DNA from: JAMOAW01 sp039908535
Lineage (GTDB): Bacteria > Pseudomonadota > Magnetococcia > Magnetococcales > JADFZT01
Direction of reading: 5' to 3'
Length of the DNA: 64,000 nucleotides
Assembly: GCA_039908535.1 (NCBI GenBank)
Contig: JAMOAW010000002.1
Span: forward strand, 57,125-121,124
A model generated the notes under the pieces. The model was given only the letters and a program-made list of their open reading frames with translations. It made no database searches and was not told the DNA's origin. A program made the position numbers and the translations under genes. This document shows, piece after piece, positions 62,744 to 64,000 of this stretch. Every line of letters begins with the position of its first letter. The first letter of the stretch is position 1.

Positions 62744-63903
62744 TTCTTGAGTTTCAAACCTTAACGCCCTTATTCCTGGGGGGAGCAGAGCCGGGTCGAC
62801 CAGAGTTGCGTCCCCCCTCTTTAAAAGGGGCGTTGCGTTTTTGGTATCGGGCCGTTGACCCAAATTTTAAAGAGGGGGAAGGCCGCTTTTTTGGTGGAAC
62901 AGATGATAAAAAAAAGGAGGGACAATCTCCCTTCAGCCTGCGCATCATTCCCACCAATACAGCCCCTCCTCTCTGTGGATGGGAGGGGTTCAAGGTGAGA
63001 CGTTTTAACACCGGTTCAGAAGTAAAAACGCAAAATGGGTTGGTTTATCTAGGATTTCCTTTTCAAATGGGAAAAAAAGATTTCCAAGATCGCAAGCCAG
63101 AGGCGATAGGAACTGGGTATCGTTTTACCGTGCGCTGCGTTTTTCTTCGCGGGGCAGAGGATCCTAAATTGCGTCAGGCTGTACTCTCCTCCTTTTGGCT
63201 TTTGGGTCATTTAGGGGGAATTGGTAGCCGCTCGCGACGGGGATTTGGCAGTTTGGCTTTGCTAAATTGGCAAACGGTTGGCAATAGTTGGCCAGAAATG
63301 GCGGAACTTCCCTTGTTGCAGGGGCGTGCAGGGGTTAAAGAGTGGGTCGAGGGGTGGCGACAGGCCAAAAATTGCTTTCGAACATGGTTTCCTAAACCTG
63401 AGCCTGTTATGAGGGATAAAAAGGAGATAAATCATCCCCATTTAGGAGATACATATAATCTGGTGATACAGGTTCGTTCTTTTGAACAAAAAGCCTGGGA
63501 TGCGGCTTTGGCGGAGATGGGTAGCCACCTGCAAACGTTTCGTTTGCGTCGTCAGCCAGATTATGATCGGGTGAAATTGCATCTGCGCGGTAGTCAATAT
63601 TTGACCCAGACACCAGAGCGGGCCGCTTTTGGTCTGCCTTTAACCTTCCGCTATAGTTCTCAACATGGGAGCGTGACTTTTACACCTTACAATCCATCGT
63701 TAGAGGATGCAAAATCTGCTCTTTCTCGTCATGCCAGCCTTTTACATTTACGGTTGGTTCTATTGAATGGCCGCCTGCATCCCCTCTATTTGCGTCTCAA
63801 TGGGACGGTTTCAGGTGAGAAGAGTCAACACGTCACCATACAGGGACAGAATTGTAGGTTACGTCCTATTGGTGAAAATAATTTGGGTGTAGATCTTTTA
63901 TAA
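62728..63903 (+). CDS. cmr1: Type III-B CRISPR RAMP protein Cmr1
   Basis: 391 residues. The N-terminal pattern LEFQTLTPLFLGGAEPGRPELRPPSLKGALRFWYRAV is the Cmr1 (Cas7-like RAMP) hallmark, with FFGGTD next. A second RAMP-like segment has GHLGGIGSRSRRGFGSLAL (Gly-rich loop) and LHLRGSQYLTQ. Cmr1 caps the 3' end of the crRNA-target complex in the Cmr effector. The rest of the locus (cmr2/cas10, cmr3-6, array) should lie to the right of the window. Its ATG lies inside the ATPase gene, giving tight coupling. Confidence 0.92.
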   Translation: MVNELILEFQTLTPLFLGGAEPGRPELRPPSLKGALRFWYRAVDPNFKEGEGRFFGGTDDKKKEGQSPFSLRIIPTNTAPPLCGWEGFKVRRFNTGSEVKTQNGLVYLGFPFQMGKKDFQDRKPEAIGTGYRFTVRCVFLRGAEDPKLRQAVLSSFWLLGHLGGIGSRSRRGFGSLALLNWQTVGNSWPEMAELPLLQGRAGVKEWVEGWRQAKNCFRTWFPKPEPVMRDKKEINHPHLGDTYNLVIQVRSFEQKAWDAALAEMGSHLQTFRLRRQPDYDRVKLHLRGSQYLTQTPERAAFGLPLTFRYSSQHGSVTFTPYNPSLEDAKSALSRHASLLHLRLVLLNGRLHPLYLRLNGTVSGEKSQHVTIQGQNCRLRPIGENNLGVDLL

Positions 63904-63968
63904 CGAAGTGATAGTGCAATAATTCCAATCTGATTTCGTAAAAAGAGTAGATTTTGAAGGGTTTTCCA

Positions 63969-64000
63969 TGATAGAAACGGATTGTGAAAACTTTTATCTA
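63969..64000 (+). CDS. Start of the next gene (truncated by window end)
   Basis: ATG at 63969 opens a frame reading MIETDCENFYL to the window edge. 65 bases separate it from cmr1. Position would suit cmr2/cas10, but eleven residues do not allow identification, and no strong ribosome site is seen. Confidence 0.3.

Overview
The window looks like a chromosomal segment of a Gram-negative, motile, sulfur-metabolising proteobacterium. It carries a TonB-dependent receptor, MsbA, flagellin, GDP-fucose synthesis genes and a QmoAB-HdrCB set. That gene content, the MutS/RecQ/LeuC/RNase E types, and dozens of G-tract palindromic intergenic repeats would fit a Magnetococcales-like (magnetotactic coccus) lineage. 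This placement is an inference: no magnetosome gene, rRNA or tRNA is visible. GC content is moderate, with clearly AT-richer accessory patches at about 12.4-13.1 kb, 39.5-45.2 kb and 59.5-62.7 kb.

Layout. 0-3.4 kb: tail of a cyclase-like gene, a palindromic mobile repeat with an expanded hexamer tract, then a minus-strand HAD-terZ-terA-terB stress cluster. 3.7-6.5 kb: flagellin divergent from msbA. 6.5-13.1 kb: operon of TonB receptor, YfiR-like periplasmic protein, large hybrid histidine kinase and a small membrane protein. 13.0-17.3 kb: metal homeostasis, with a DmeF-like CDF exporter plus CsoR/RcnR-type regulator, and a MerR regulator divergent from a frameshifted SO_0444-type permease. 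17.4-27.3 kb: miaA, a 1255-aa pseudokinase-PEGA-repeat-FGE protein, mutS with a one-base frameshift, and recQ. 27.8-33.8 kb: membrane protein, fcl-gmd, PreP-type metalloprotease. 34.1-39.2 kb: qmoA-qmoB-hdrC-hdrB, electron transfer linked to APS reductase in sulfur metabolism.

39.2-45.6 kb is an AT-rich accessory island: three unrecognised, translationally linked genes (397, 296 and 951 aa) bracketed by inverted, near-identical ~178-bp MITE-like elements and by two structured sequence fragments. 45.6-51.8 kb: CoA-binding and CBS proteins, then a tight four-gene operon pairing a diverged thymidylate-synthase homologue with HAD, DGMHR-motif and dCTP deaminase genes, and a coiled-coil repeat protein whose C-terminus is encoded by an inserted repeat. 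51.9-59.1 kb: rne, rluC-type, gph-type, leuC-GST-leuD. 59.6-64 kb: an overlapping operon of a SIR2-like N-terminal fragment, an unknown protein, a Rad50/RecF-like ATPase and Cmr1, the left edge of a type III-B CRISPR-Cas locus that runs off the window.

Two dispersed repeat types are the dominant non-coding theme. Type A is MITE-like; two copies have terminal inverted repeats and perfect 8-bp target duplications. Type B is a compound palindrome with a hairpin head. They sit at gene ends throughout, sometimes as hybrids. Two homopolymer frameshifts (mutS, metal permease) may be sequencing errors, decay or phase variation.
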